Part shown: positions 1 to 5,829 of the stretch, piece by piece
Position numbering within the stretch: position 1 is the stretch's first letter
Layout: the number at the start of each line of letters is the position of its first letter
Assembly: GCA_021162225.1 (NCBI GenBank)
Contig: JAGGZB010000059.1
Span: 1-11,544, forward strand
DNA from: Candidatus Bathyarchaeota archaeon
Lineage (GTDB): Archaea; Thermoproteota; Bathyarchaeia; Bathyarchaeales; DTEX01
Direction of reading: 5' to 3'
Length of the DNA stretch: 11,544 nt
Notes under the pieces: generated by a model
Database searches by the model: none
What the model was told of the DNA's origin: nothing
Seen by the model: the letters and a program-made list of their open reading frames with translations, nothing else
Program-made: the position numbers and the translations under genes

Positions 1-49
1 AATTTTAAGACAAATATTAAAAGGTTCTTTGTATTGTTTATTTTAAAAT

Positions 50-65
50 GAAAAATTTTTAAATA
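50..65 (+). promoter_or_regulatory. Probable archaeal promoter (BRE/TATA) of the solute-binding protein gene
   Basis: A purine-rich stretch (GAAAAA, 50-55) is followed by TTTTTAAATA (56-65), which resembles an archaeal BRE plus TATA box. Transcription would be expected to start about 25 bases downstream, near 87-90. That leaves a short leader carrying the AAAAAGGAGG ribosome-binding motif (93-102) in front of the ATG at 110. The surroundings are very A/T-rich, so the exact box is uncertain. Confidence 0.5.
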
Positions 66-109
66 ACTACTGCATATTCATTGAAGATGATTAAAAAGGA
101 GGATTCAGA

Positions 110-1390
110 ATGCCTATAAAAACAGTCTCCGCAGTTTTAATGATAGTGCTTTTCTTAGCAGGATTAGGGATAGGCTATGGAGTAAGCATCTTCACGGCGC
201 CGACGCCCACAGCTGGGGGATTAACTGGAGAGATCAAGATAGGAGCTCTCGAAGACCTCAGCGGATTCTTAACCACGTATGGAGAGGATATTAAAACAGC
301 CTATGAAATTGCAGAGGAGGATGTAAACGCATTCCTCAAGAATGCTGGGGCTAAATGGACTATTAAACTTATACATGAAGATACAGCATCTACACCGGAC
401 GTAGCACTTGAGAAGTTTGAGTCTCTAGTCGGCAAGGAAGTGAAGATCATACTAGGTCCAATGATGAGTCCAGCCTGCGCCCAAGTCAGAGAGTATGCTG
501 AAGCACATGATGTTCTTTACATCAGCCCTTCAGCTACGGCGGTTGAGTTAAAGATACCCGGGGACAACCTATTTAGATTCTGTGCGATCGATAATCTTCA
601 AGGTCCTGCAATAGCCTCTGCTATGTATTCTTCAGGAATCACGCATCTAGTCTCAGTATACGTGGATAATGATTGGGGCGCTGGATTAGACAAGTCGGTA
701 ACTGACAAGTTTAAGGCTCTGGGTGGAACCGTGCTGAAGCATATAGCATTTGCTCCCGAAACAATCGAGTTCGCTCCGGTCGTTGATAAGATTGACTCGG
801 CTATTCGGAAGGCCTTGGACGAGGGAGTTCCAATGGAGAAGATAGGGGTCTTCGCTGCGACTTACAGGCAGATCCTATCAATATTCACCGTAGCGGCTAA
901 GTATCCTAATCTTTCAAAGGTCAGATGGTTCGGGACGGATGGCACCGTTATGATTCCGGAACTGGTAGACGTTGAAAAGCATCCGACAGAGACAGAATTT
1001 GCGCTTAGCACGAAATTTACAAGCACAATGTTCAAGATACCGATGACTCGAATGTACAAACAAGTACATGATGAAATTGTTAAGAGGCTGGGAAGGGAAC
1101 CCACCATCTATGCCTACGACGCCTACGATTCCGTATGGATCGTGACGTTAGCTCTAGCCACTGTGGGAGAATATGACGCAATGAAAGTGAAGGCGATACT
1201 ACCGAAAATAGCAGATATGTATATTGGCGCATCTGGAGATATCGTCTTAGATGAATGCGGCGACTTAGCGATTGCAGACTACAGTCTATGGCGTCCCATT
1301 AAGACCGACGGTGGTGTTGAGTGGAAAGAAGTCGGCGTATACTATGCCTCAACTGACACGATAGAATGGATGAAAGGATACGAGCCATAA
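110..1390 (+). CDS. ABC transporter substrate-binding protein, LivK/Peripla_BP_6 type (branched-chain amino acid-like)
   Basis: 426 residues. It is predicted to capture a solute outside the cell for an ABC importer. The N-terminus has a short basic start and one hydrophobic segment (about residues 6-29), then a Pro/Thr/Gly-rich linker (about 30-40). There is no lipobox; the first Cys is at about residue 123, so the protein is probably held by an uncleaved N-terminal helix or cleaved by ordinary signal peptidase. The mature part opens with IKIGALEDLSG (42-52) and YGEDIKTAYEIAEEDVN, the usual start of type I periplasmic-binding folds, and later has an AYDAYDSVW segment typical of the family. 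The ATG is supported by GGAGG eight bases upstream. Two ABC ATPase genes follow, but no permease. The family covers branched-chain amino acids, amides, urea and other ligands, so the ligand cannot be named. Confidence 0.88.
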   Translation: MPIKTVSAVLMIVLFLAGLGIGYGVSIFTAPTPTAGGLTGEIKIGALEDLSGFLTTYGEDIKTAYEIAEEDVNAFLKNAGAKWTIKLIHEDTASTPDVALEKFESLVGKEVKIILGPMMSPACAQVREYAEAHDVLYISPSATAVELKIPGDNLFRFCAIDNLQGPAIASAMYSSGITHLVSVYVDNDWGAGLDKSVTDKFKALGGTVLKHIAFAPETIEFAPVVDKIDSAIRKALDEGVPMEKIGVFAATYRQILSIFTVAAKYPNLSKVRWFGTDGTVMIPELVDVEKHPTETEFALSTKFTSTMFKIPMTRMYKQVHDEIVKRLGREPTIYAYDAYDSVWIVTLALATVGEYDAMKVKAILPKIADMYIGASGDIVLDECGDLAIADYSLWRPIKTDGGVEWKEVGVYYASTDTIEWMKGYEP

Positions 1391-1396
1391 ACCCCT

Positions 1397-1424
1397 AAAG
1401 GAAAAAACCTTTTTATTTTATTTT
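1397..1424 (+). terminator. Probable T-rich terminator after the solute-binding protein gene
   Basis: A short stem of AAAGG (1397-1401) and CCTTT (1408-1412) around six As is followed directly by a T-rich run (1410-1424). Archaeal RNA polymerase terminates on T-runs, so this element could end or attenuate transcription between the binding-protein gene and the ATPase genes. That would give more binding protein than ATPase, a common arrangement for importers. The stem is only 5 bp. Confidence 0.55.
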
Positions 1425-1460
1425 AAGATTCTAGAAATTCCCTTGAAGGTGGAAGCATAA

Positions 1461-2261
1461 TTGCCGATGCTGAATGAAGGAAAAATGGACGACATCATTC
1501 TGGCAACTAGGAATCTTACGAAACGATTTGGAGACCTAGTCGCCGTTGACAAGGTTAACATGGATGTTAAAAGAGGAACATTCTCCGTTCTCTTCGGTCC
1601 GAATGGGGCTGGAAAAACAACATGGGTAAATGTGGTTACAGGGTATCTTAAAAAAGACGGCGGCAGAGTCTTGTTTAACGGAAGAGATATCAGCGGTCTC
1701 TCAGCATCTGAAACTTATAGACTGGGATTAGCGAGGAGTTTTCAGATTCCCAAGATATTCCCCCGCCTCACAGTATTAGAGAATATATTGATAGCTGAAG
1801 ATGAGAATCCGGGTGAGAGCTTCTTTAAGGCGCCTATAAGGGCTTCTTGGGAAAAAATAGAAAAGGAAACCGTTGAGAGGGCTTTTAAGATTTTAGAGAT
1901 CGTAGGGCTGGAAGATCGCTGGGATGCGTTAGGCGGGGAGCTCAGCGGAGGAGATGCTAAACTCTTGGATGTTGGAAAGGCTCTCATGAGTGGTGCTAAG
2001 ATGCTCCTTATAGATGAGCCCATAGCAGGTGTCAGTCCTTCCTTAGCCCATACAATTCTTCAACGCTTACGTAGCATAATGGAGATGCAAGGGGTTACGA
2101 TCCTTATAATTGAGCATAGACTCGATATAGCGTTGAGATATGTAGACTATGCTTATGCCATGGCTGGTGGAAGAATAATCGCTGAGGGAGAGCCTAGCAA
2201 GGTTATAAGGGCACCGGAGGTCATTGAGAGTTATCTTGGTGAGAAATACCGGATAAGGTGA
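1461..2261 (+). CDS. livG: ABC transporter ATP-binding protein, LivG type
   Basis: 266 residues, close to the usual LivG length of about 255. It is predicted to hydrolyse ATP on the cytoplasmic face of a branched-chain amino acid-type importer. It has Walker A GPNGAGKTT (46-54), Q-loop Gln94 in SFQIPKIFPRLTVLENI, signature LSGGD (161-165), Walker B MLLIDEP (181-187) with catalytic Glu186, and the H-switch His219 in IIEHRLD. The signature reads GGDAK rather than the more usual GGEQ/GQQ. The start is taken as TTG at 1461 because GGTGG (1448-1452) lies eight bases upstream; ATG codons at 1467 and 1485 are alternatives that lose only a few residues ahead of the domain. The downstream livF starts seven bases after this stop, with its ribosome-binding site overlapping the stop codon, so the two are co-transcribed. 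Confidence 0.9.
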   Translation: MPMLNEGKMDDIILATRNLTKRFGDLVAVDKVNMDVKRGTFSVLFGPNGAGKTTWVNVVTGYLKKDGGRVLFNGRDISGLSASETYRLGLARSFQIPKIFPRLTVLENILIAEDENPGESFFKAPIRASWEKIEKETVERAFKILEIVGLEDRWDALGGELSGGDAKLLDVGKALMSGAKMLLIDEPIAGVSPSLAHTILQRLRSIMEMQGVTILIIEHRLDIALRYVDYAYAMAGGRIIAEGEPSKVIRAPEVIESYLGEKYRIR

Positions 2262-2267
2262 TCTTTT

Positions 2268-2981
2268 ATGTTGGAGCTTAAGAACGTAAATTCTGGCTAT
2301 GGATCTCATCAAATACTCTATGATGTCTCTATGGAGATGAAAAAGGAAGATATAACTGTCATAATTGGTCCAAATGGGGCTGGAAAAACAACGCTTATGC
2401 GAACTATTATGGGCCTTGTAAATGTATACTCCGGAACTATAAAGTTTAATGGACAAAACCTAGTTAATATGCCGACGAACAAGATAGTGAAGATGGGAGT
2501 TTCATATGTTCCTCAGAGAGGTAATCTCTTCGAGAACCTTACTGTTAAGGAGAACCTCATGTTGGGGGGCTACCTTCTCAGTAAAGATGATCGGGAGGCG
2601 CACATGGAGGAAGTGTTAAGCCTCTTCCCAGTCTTGGCGAGGAAGGATTACATCAATCGAAAAGCGAATAGACTTAGTGGCGGAGAGAGGAAGATGCTTG
2701 CCATAGCGAAAGGACTTATGAAGAAGCCTAAGCTGATGTTACTTGATGAGCCTACAGAGGGCTTAATGCCGAAACTTACGATGGAAGTCTATGACAAGAT
2801 AAGGGAGATTCATGAAGAGACAAATGTGCAGATAGTTATGACTGAAGAAAAGGCTACATTCGCTCTGGAGCTTGGAGATTATGCTTTTCTACTTGTCAGC
2901 GGCAGAGTGCAAGAATATGGAGATGCAAGGAAGATGCTTGAGGATCCGAATCTTAGAGAAAAATACTTCGGCATTCTATAG
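2268..2981 (+). CDS. livF: ABC transporter ATP-binding protein, LivF type
   Basis: 237 residues, the normal LivF length. It is the probable heterodimer partner of the preceding LivG-type ATPase. Visible motifs are Walker A GPNGAGKTT (34-42), Q-loop Gln83 in YVPQRGNLFENLTV, signature LSGGE (136-140) and Walker B LMLLDEP (156-162) with Glu161. The H-switch region reads IVMTEEK (189-195). LivF proteins usually have VEQN there and most other ABC ATPases have His, so Glu194 is an atypical switch residue. The ATG is preceded by AAGGTGAT (2255-2262), which overlaps the livG stop, indicating translational coupling. Nothing follows on this strand for about 375 bases, so the cassette ends here without a permease. 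Confidence 0.9.
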   Translation: MLELKNVNSGYGSHQILYDVSMEMKKEDITVIIGPNGAGKTTLMRTIMGLVNVYSGTIKFNGQNLVNMPTNKIVKMGVSYVPQRGNLFENLTVKENLMLGGYLLSKDDREAHMEEVLSLFPVLARKDYINRKANRLSGGERKMLAIAKGLMKKPKLMLLDEPTEGLMPKLTMEVYDKIREIHEETNVQIVMTEEKATFALELGDYAFLLVSGRVQEYGDARKMLEDPNLREKYFGIL

Positions 2982-3311
2982 GCGAAATAGAAATGAGAAA
3001 AATATCACCAGTTTGGGGTTACAGTTTTGGTTAGATAACAGACACATTATGAACATACTGGAGAGGCTCCTAAAAGTTCTAGCCAAAATAGAGAATCCTG
3101 GGTCAGTAATTATGCATTCGAAAAATCTTTGAACCGAAATACGCTACTCTGCCGAGTTTGGGAATAAAACTAATGTATACTAGTTCTCCCCGTACAGAAA
3201 AAGCAATATCGAGAAGAGGAGATGCACTGTGAAAGTTATCTGAAAATAGCGTGTGAGAACACCCTATTAGGATAGCTTATATGGTCTTTCGGCACACTTT
3301 AACCCTAAACA
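2982..3311. other. Long intergenic stretch with no recognisable gene
   Basis: This stretch between livF and the alba promoter has no convincing coding region. The longest open frame (2872-3132) begins inside livF and has no homology I recognise. Two very short ATG frames (13 and 27 codons, starting near 2993 and 3049) lack a supporting ribosome-binding site. I found no tRNA T-arm, no C/D box pair and no obvious hairpin-plus-T-run terminator for livF. A second TATA-like string, CTTATATGG (about 3274-3282), could be an alternative alba promoter. Confidence 0.5.
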
Positions 3312-3321
3312 CTTATTAATA
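3312..3321 (+). promoter_or_regulatory. Probable TATA box of alba
   Basis: CTTATTAATA sits about 38-47 bases before the alba ATG. With the usual archaeal spacing of about 25 bases, transcription would begin near 3340. The mRNA would then start with a short leader containing GGGTGA (3347-3352), a ribosome-binding motif six bases before the ATG. Confidence 0.45.
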
Positions 3322-3358
3322 TGCATAGGAAACTATGAGAGATTGAGGGTGACGAGAG

Positions 3359-3646
3359 ATGTCGGAAAGTAACGCCGTGCTGATTGGACGAAAACCTGTA
3401 ATGAACTATGTGTTGGCTTGTATAACACTGCTTCATGGAGGAGCAAAGGAGATAACCATTAAGGCTAGAGGGCGAGCGATAAGCCGAGCGGTGGACGTTG
3501 CGGAGATTCTCAGAAAGAGATTCATGCCGGATCTGAAAGTCAAGGATATAACAATAGGGACGGAGCAAGTTCAGCTAAAGGACGAGGAAGGCGAAGGTGT
3601 AACTCCGAGGAACATCAGTACAATAGAGATAACATTGGCTCAATAG
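3359..3646 (+). CDS. albA: DNA/RNA-binding protein Alba
   Basis: 95 residues, full length for Alba, the small dimeric nucleic acid-binding protein of archaeal chromatin. The family core is plain: VLIGRKPVMNYV near the N-terminus (about 7-18), then IKARGRAISRAVDVAEILRKRF and a C-terminal STIEITL strand. In the Sulfolobus sequence, as I recall it, the loop reads GKKP with the two lysines at 16 and 17. Here it is GRKP, so Arg11 stands where Lys16 would be and Lys12 is kept. GGGTGA (3347-3352) lies six bases before the ATG. The gene is monocistronic: about 375 bases separate it from livF, and the next gene is on the opposite strand. Confidence 0.95.
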   Translation: MSESNAVLIGRKPVMNYVLACITLLHGGAKEITIKARGRAISRAVDVAEILRKRFMPDLKVKDITIGTEQVQLKDEEGEGVTPRNISTIEITLAQ

Positions 3647-3685
3647 ATTCTCTAGAGACTAGACAGAGACCTATTTCCCCACAAT

Positions 3686-3716
3686 CTTTTTGGCTTAGAA
3701 GTTTCTTTCCAAAAAG
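3686..3716. terminator. Hairpin between convergent genes, possible bidirectional terminator
   Basis: CTTTTTGG (3686-3693) and CCAAAAAG (3709-3716) form a perfect 8-bp inverted repeat with a 15-base loop. It lies between the end of alba (+) and the end of the DUF2153-like gene (-), and each arm carries a T-run on one strand. That position fits a shared transcription terminator. No experimental signal can be read from sequence alone. Confidence 0.5.
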
Positions 3717-3734
3717 GAGGCTGAAGTGTTTATT

Positions 3735-4076
3735 TTAAATGTATATTTCTTCCCTTCCTCTGGCGGCTCTCAGTCTCCTGCTGATCTCTAGGCCTTTTTC
3801 CTCTCCCTTTTTAGTTATTTCCATATCATATTTTATAAAGCTCTTCGTGAATTCAGTCATCTTCTTATTTATTTCACTTAGCTCCTCATTCGTGAATCTT
3901 GTCATTATGTCGGGGTTATTAACCCATTGCATCCAGCCCCATATGCTCCTTTGGAGAGCACCAAGCATGAAGCGTATTGCCCTTACATGCTCCAGTCTAT
4001 CTTTGTCTTTGACTCTCTCAAGCATCTCTATCTTCTCAAGTATTCTCTTACAGCTCCGAATCCACTCCGAGCTCAA
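3735..4076 (-). CDS. Small conserved archaeal protein, probably DUF2153 family
   Basis: 113 residues, highly charged and helical, with no signal peptide or membrane segment. The central stretch RSIWGWMQWVNNPDIM (about 43-58) is Trp-rich. It is followed by F-x-x-EEL-x-E-x-x-K, which recalls the DUF2153 family of archaeal proteins of unknown function. This is a recollection of the family pattern, not a search result. The start is TTG (4074-4076) because AAGGGGG (4084-4090) lies just upstream on this strand and no ATG is available until residue 19 or later. It lies 53 bases downstream of archease on the same strand, so the two may be co-transcribed. No function can be assigned. Confidence 0.7.
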   Translation of the reverse strand: MSSEWIRSCKRILEKIEMLERVKDKDRLEHVRAIRFMLGALQRSIWGWMQWVNNPDIMTRFTNEELSEINKKMTEFTKSFIKYDMEITKKGEEKGLEISRRLRAARGREEIYI

Positions 4077-4129
4077 TTATTCTCCCCCTTTCAGTAATAT
4101 TTGATTATTCAGTTGTCGAGGGATATGAC

Positions 4130-4570
4130 TTAAATGTCCAGTATAAACTTTAGAGTTACGCCTTCCGCCTTCTTCTCAATTTCCATGCGGTGATATGTAA
4201 CCGCTTTGACTCCTACCTTCTGCGAATGTCTGGAAGGATCGAATTCCTCTCCATAGATCTGAGCTTTAAGCCTGTAACCCTGCGGCATCTTCTTTACCTC
4301 TTCTACATGGAATTTTGAGTATAATCTGCCATTTATGTCAAATCGGATGAGTAGCTCCTCAAGCCAGTTGTAAAGCAGCTCTTTCTCATCTCTCCCCTCA
4401 ACTTCCACATCTTCCTGAACTACGGGTTTAACATCCCTAATATTTGTCATAGTCTCAAACATGGCGTAGGCGGCATTCTCAAATGCTTCAGGCATGTTCC
4501 TACCATACGCCGCTATATAAACATCTGCTGTGTGCTCGAGAAATTTGAAGCCTCTAGGCTGTCTAGTCAT
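4130..4570 (-). CDS. Archease (RtcB RNA ligase activator)
   Basis: 146 residues, the usual archease length. Archease stimulates guanylylation and turnover of the RtcB tRNA-splicing/RNA-repair ligase. The family hallmarks are present in order: FKFLEHTADVYIAAYG at the N-terminus, AFENAAYAMFE, a central LLYNWLEELLIRFD, HSQKVGVKAVTYH and a C-terminal ILDI. The Asp in HTADV and the last Asp belong to the conserved acidic metal-binding set. The ATG is supported by AGAGGGAGG (4579-4587) eight bases upstream on this strand. RtcB is not in the window. The DUF2153-like gene follows 53 bases downstream, and ubiX is divergent across 120 bases. Confidence 0.93.
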   Translation of the reverse strand: MTRQPRGFKFLEHTADVYIAAYGRNMPEAFENAAYAMFETMTNIRDVKPVVQEDVEVEGRDEKELLYNWLEELLIRFDINGRLYSKFHVEEVKKMPQGYRLKAQIYGEEFDPSRHSQKVGVKAVTYHRMEIEKKAEGVTLKFILDI

Positions 4571-4645
4571 CTTGAAGCCTCCCTCTAGAGATTACCCGCC
4601 TAAGCCTTTATGTGTTTCTGGTGTTCTTAGAAGACGAGGCAGAAA

Positions 4646-4653
4646 GTATTAAG
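4646..4653 (+). promoter_or_regulatory. ubiX: Possible TATA box of ubiX
   Basis: GTATTAAG, preceded by purine-rich AGAAA, lies about 40 bases before the ubiX ATG. Transcription would start near 4672-4680, giving a leader of only 10-20 bases. This fits the lack of a ribosome-binding motif at normal spacing: the nearest GGAG (4672-4675) is 15 bases from the ATG. The match to a TATA consensus is weak. Confidence 0.3.
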
Positions 4654-4690
4654 TGTTCCTTAACTGAAAGAGGAGATGAGCTGACTAAAG

Positions 4691-5260
4691 ATGCGATTAG
4701 TCATAGCAATCACTGGAGCAAGCGGCGTAGTTTACGGTAAACGATTACTTGAGGTTCTGAGAACAAAGAAGGTCGAGACTCATCTCATCATCAGCCGGGC
4801 TGGAGAAAGAATAATAGAGTATGAGCTCGGCGTCGCAAAAACTGAGATTGAAAAGCTAGCAGATTACTCCTATGGAGAGGATGATCTCTCTGCGCCTATT
4901 GCGAGTGGATCCTTCCCAACCGACGGGATGGTTATAATCCCATGTAGCACTAAGACTTTGGCGGGTATAGCGCATGGATATTCAGAGAATCTAATCTTGA
5001 GAGCCGCCGAGGTTGCCTTGAAAGAGAGACGCAAGCTAATACTCGTCCCACGCGAAGCACCCTTCAACGCGATTCATCTCAGAAATATGCTTGACCTAGC
5101 AGTTCAGGGAGCCGTGATAATTCCAGCCGCGCCTGCTTTTTATCATAAGCCACGAAATATAGATGAGCTTATAGATTTCATCGTTGGGAAAGTTTTAGAT
5201 CTCTTGGGAATAAGTCATAAACTGGTCAGAAAGTGGCCTTTAGATTCCAAAATCATTTAA
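4691..5260 (+). CDS. ubiX: Flavin prenyltransferase UbiX/Pad1
   Basis: 189 residues, full length. UbiX joins a dimethylallyl group to reduced FMN to make prenylated FMN, the cofactor of UbiD-type decarboxylases. The N-terminus RLVIAITGASGVVYGKRLLE is the FMN-binding start. Further on are IIPCSTKTLAGIAHGYSENLILRAAEVALKERR, the LVPREAPFNAIHLRNMLDLA block with its conserved Arg and Glu, and IIPAAPAFYHKP near the C-terminus. The family begins right at this ATG, so the start is secure although no ribosome-binding motif lies at the usual distance. No UbiD-type decarboxylase gene is in the window, so the client enzyme must be encoded elsewhere. Confidence 0.95.
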   Translation: MRLVIAITGASGVVYGKRLLEVLRTKKVETHLIISRAGERIIEYELGVAKTEIEKLADYSYGEDDLSAPIASGSFPTDGMVIIPCSTKTLAGIAHGYSENLILRAAEVALKERRKLILVPREAPFNAIHLRNMLDLAVQGAVIIPAAPAFYHKPRNIDELIDFIVGKVLDLLGISHKLVRKWPLDSKII

Positions 5261-5280
5261 AAATATGTCTTTCGTAACTG

Positions 5281-5289
5281 CTTATATAC
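5281..5289 (+). promoter_or_regulatory. Possible TATA box of the phosphatase gene
   Basis: CTTATATAC lies 20 bases after the ubiX stop codon, and a second A/T box, ATTTAAAAATA (5255-5265), overlaps that stop. Either could drive the phosphatase gene separately from ubiX. With the first, transcription would begin near 5310, far upstream of the best-supported start codon at 5407. Confidence 0.35.
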
Positions 5290-5406
5290 TGCTTGGGCTG
5301 TTTCATCATATGAAAGGACTTGAGGGTCTTAGATCTGTTGATCGGCGGGGTTCGATCAAGACTAATGAGGTGGAGGGCTCTAGCAGGTCTAGAGCTAAAT
5401 GCAAAC

Positions 5407-5829
5407 ATGGTGACAGAAAAATTATGGATTGGGGGTTTAAACTCTCCAGCATTAATATTATCTGAAGGATTTAACGCTGTAGTTGACCTTAGGGAGAAAG
5501 ACACGGATGATTATCAAAGGTTCCTTAAGCGTCACGGAGTGGATTATTTGAACGTTAAGATCCCGGATGGAGAGGGAGTTCCTCCAACGATCCTTTCTGA
5601 GATTGTTAAGTGGATAAAAGAGAAGATTAGAGATGGGAAAAAAGTTCTTGTGCATTGTAACTTTGGCAGGGGGAGATCTGCTCTCGTAACTGCTGCATAT
5701 ATTGTTTCTATGGGAGTAAGCCCGGAGGAGGCAGTGAAGATTATCAAGAGTAAAAGAAGCGTGATCTTTCTGAATGATGTGCAGAAGCAAGCATTATATG
5801 TCTTTGCGAAATCTCTTTCAAAGGCTTAA
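5407..5829 (+). CDS. Dual-specificity-type protein phosphatase (Cys-based, PTP superfamily)
   Basis: 140 residues from this start. It contains the Cys-phosphatase signature HCxxGxxR(S): VHCNFGRGRSA, with nucleophilic Cys and phosphate-binding Arg. The preceding VVDLRE and IPDGEGVPP segments fit the family, and the Asp in IPDGEG is the candidate general acid. Size and layout match the compact archaeal dual-specificity phosphatases that dephosphorylate Ser/Thr/Tyr. The start is uncertain. The frame is open from TTG 5320 (which would add 29 residues), with ATGs at 5365 and 5407, and none has a well-placed ribosome-binding motif. I chose 5407 because the conserved fold begins at KLWIGG. Its stop codon overlaps that of the convergent histidine kinase. 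Substrates are unknown. Confidence 0.85.
   Translation: MVTEKLWIGGLNSPALILSEGFNAVVDLREKDTDDYQRFLKRHGVDYLNVKIPDGEGVPPTILSEIVKWIKEKIRDGKKVLVHCNFGRGRSALVTAAYIVSMGVSPEEAVKIIKSKRSVIFLNDVQKQALYVFAKSLSKA

Noticed and set aside
2067..2456. 129-codon open frame on the - strand across livG/livF
   Set aside because: It is antisense to two clear ABC ATPase genes and its translation shows no domain.
2872..3132. 86-codon open frame starting inside livF
   Set aside because: Most of its first half is livF read in another frame. The tail after the livF stop has no recognisable motif and no start signal of its own.
3125..3150. TTCGA/GGTTCAAA strings resembling a tRNA T-loop
   Set aside because: The flanking bases do not form a 5-bp T-stem on either strand, and no acceptor or anticodon arm is visible.
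3739..4104. 121-codon open frame on the + strand
   Set aside because: It lies opposite the DUF2153-like gene, has a low-complexity Ser/Leu-rich translation and no family pattern. The minus frame has a better ribosome-binding site and a protein-like composition.
4676..4684. Minimal ORF ATG-AGC-TGA just after GAGGAG, upstream of ubiX
   Set aside because: It could look like a start-stop regulatory element, but the probable transcript start is at or after this point and there is no further support.
5265..5465. 66-codon + strand frame overlapping the start of the phosphatase
   Set aside because: It is in a different frame from the clear HCxxGxxR phosphatase and has no recognisable content; it looks like a shadow.
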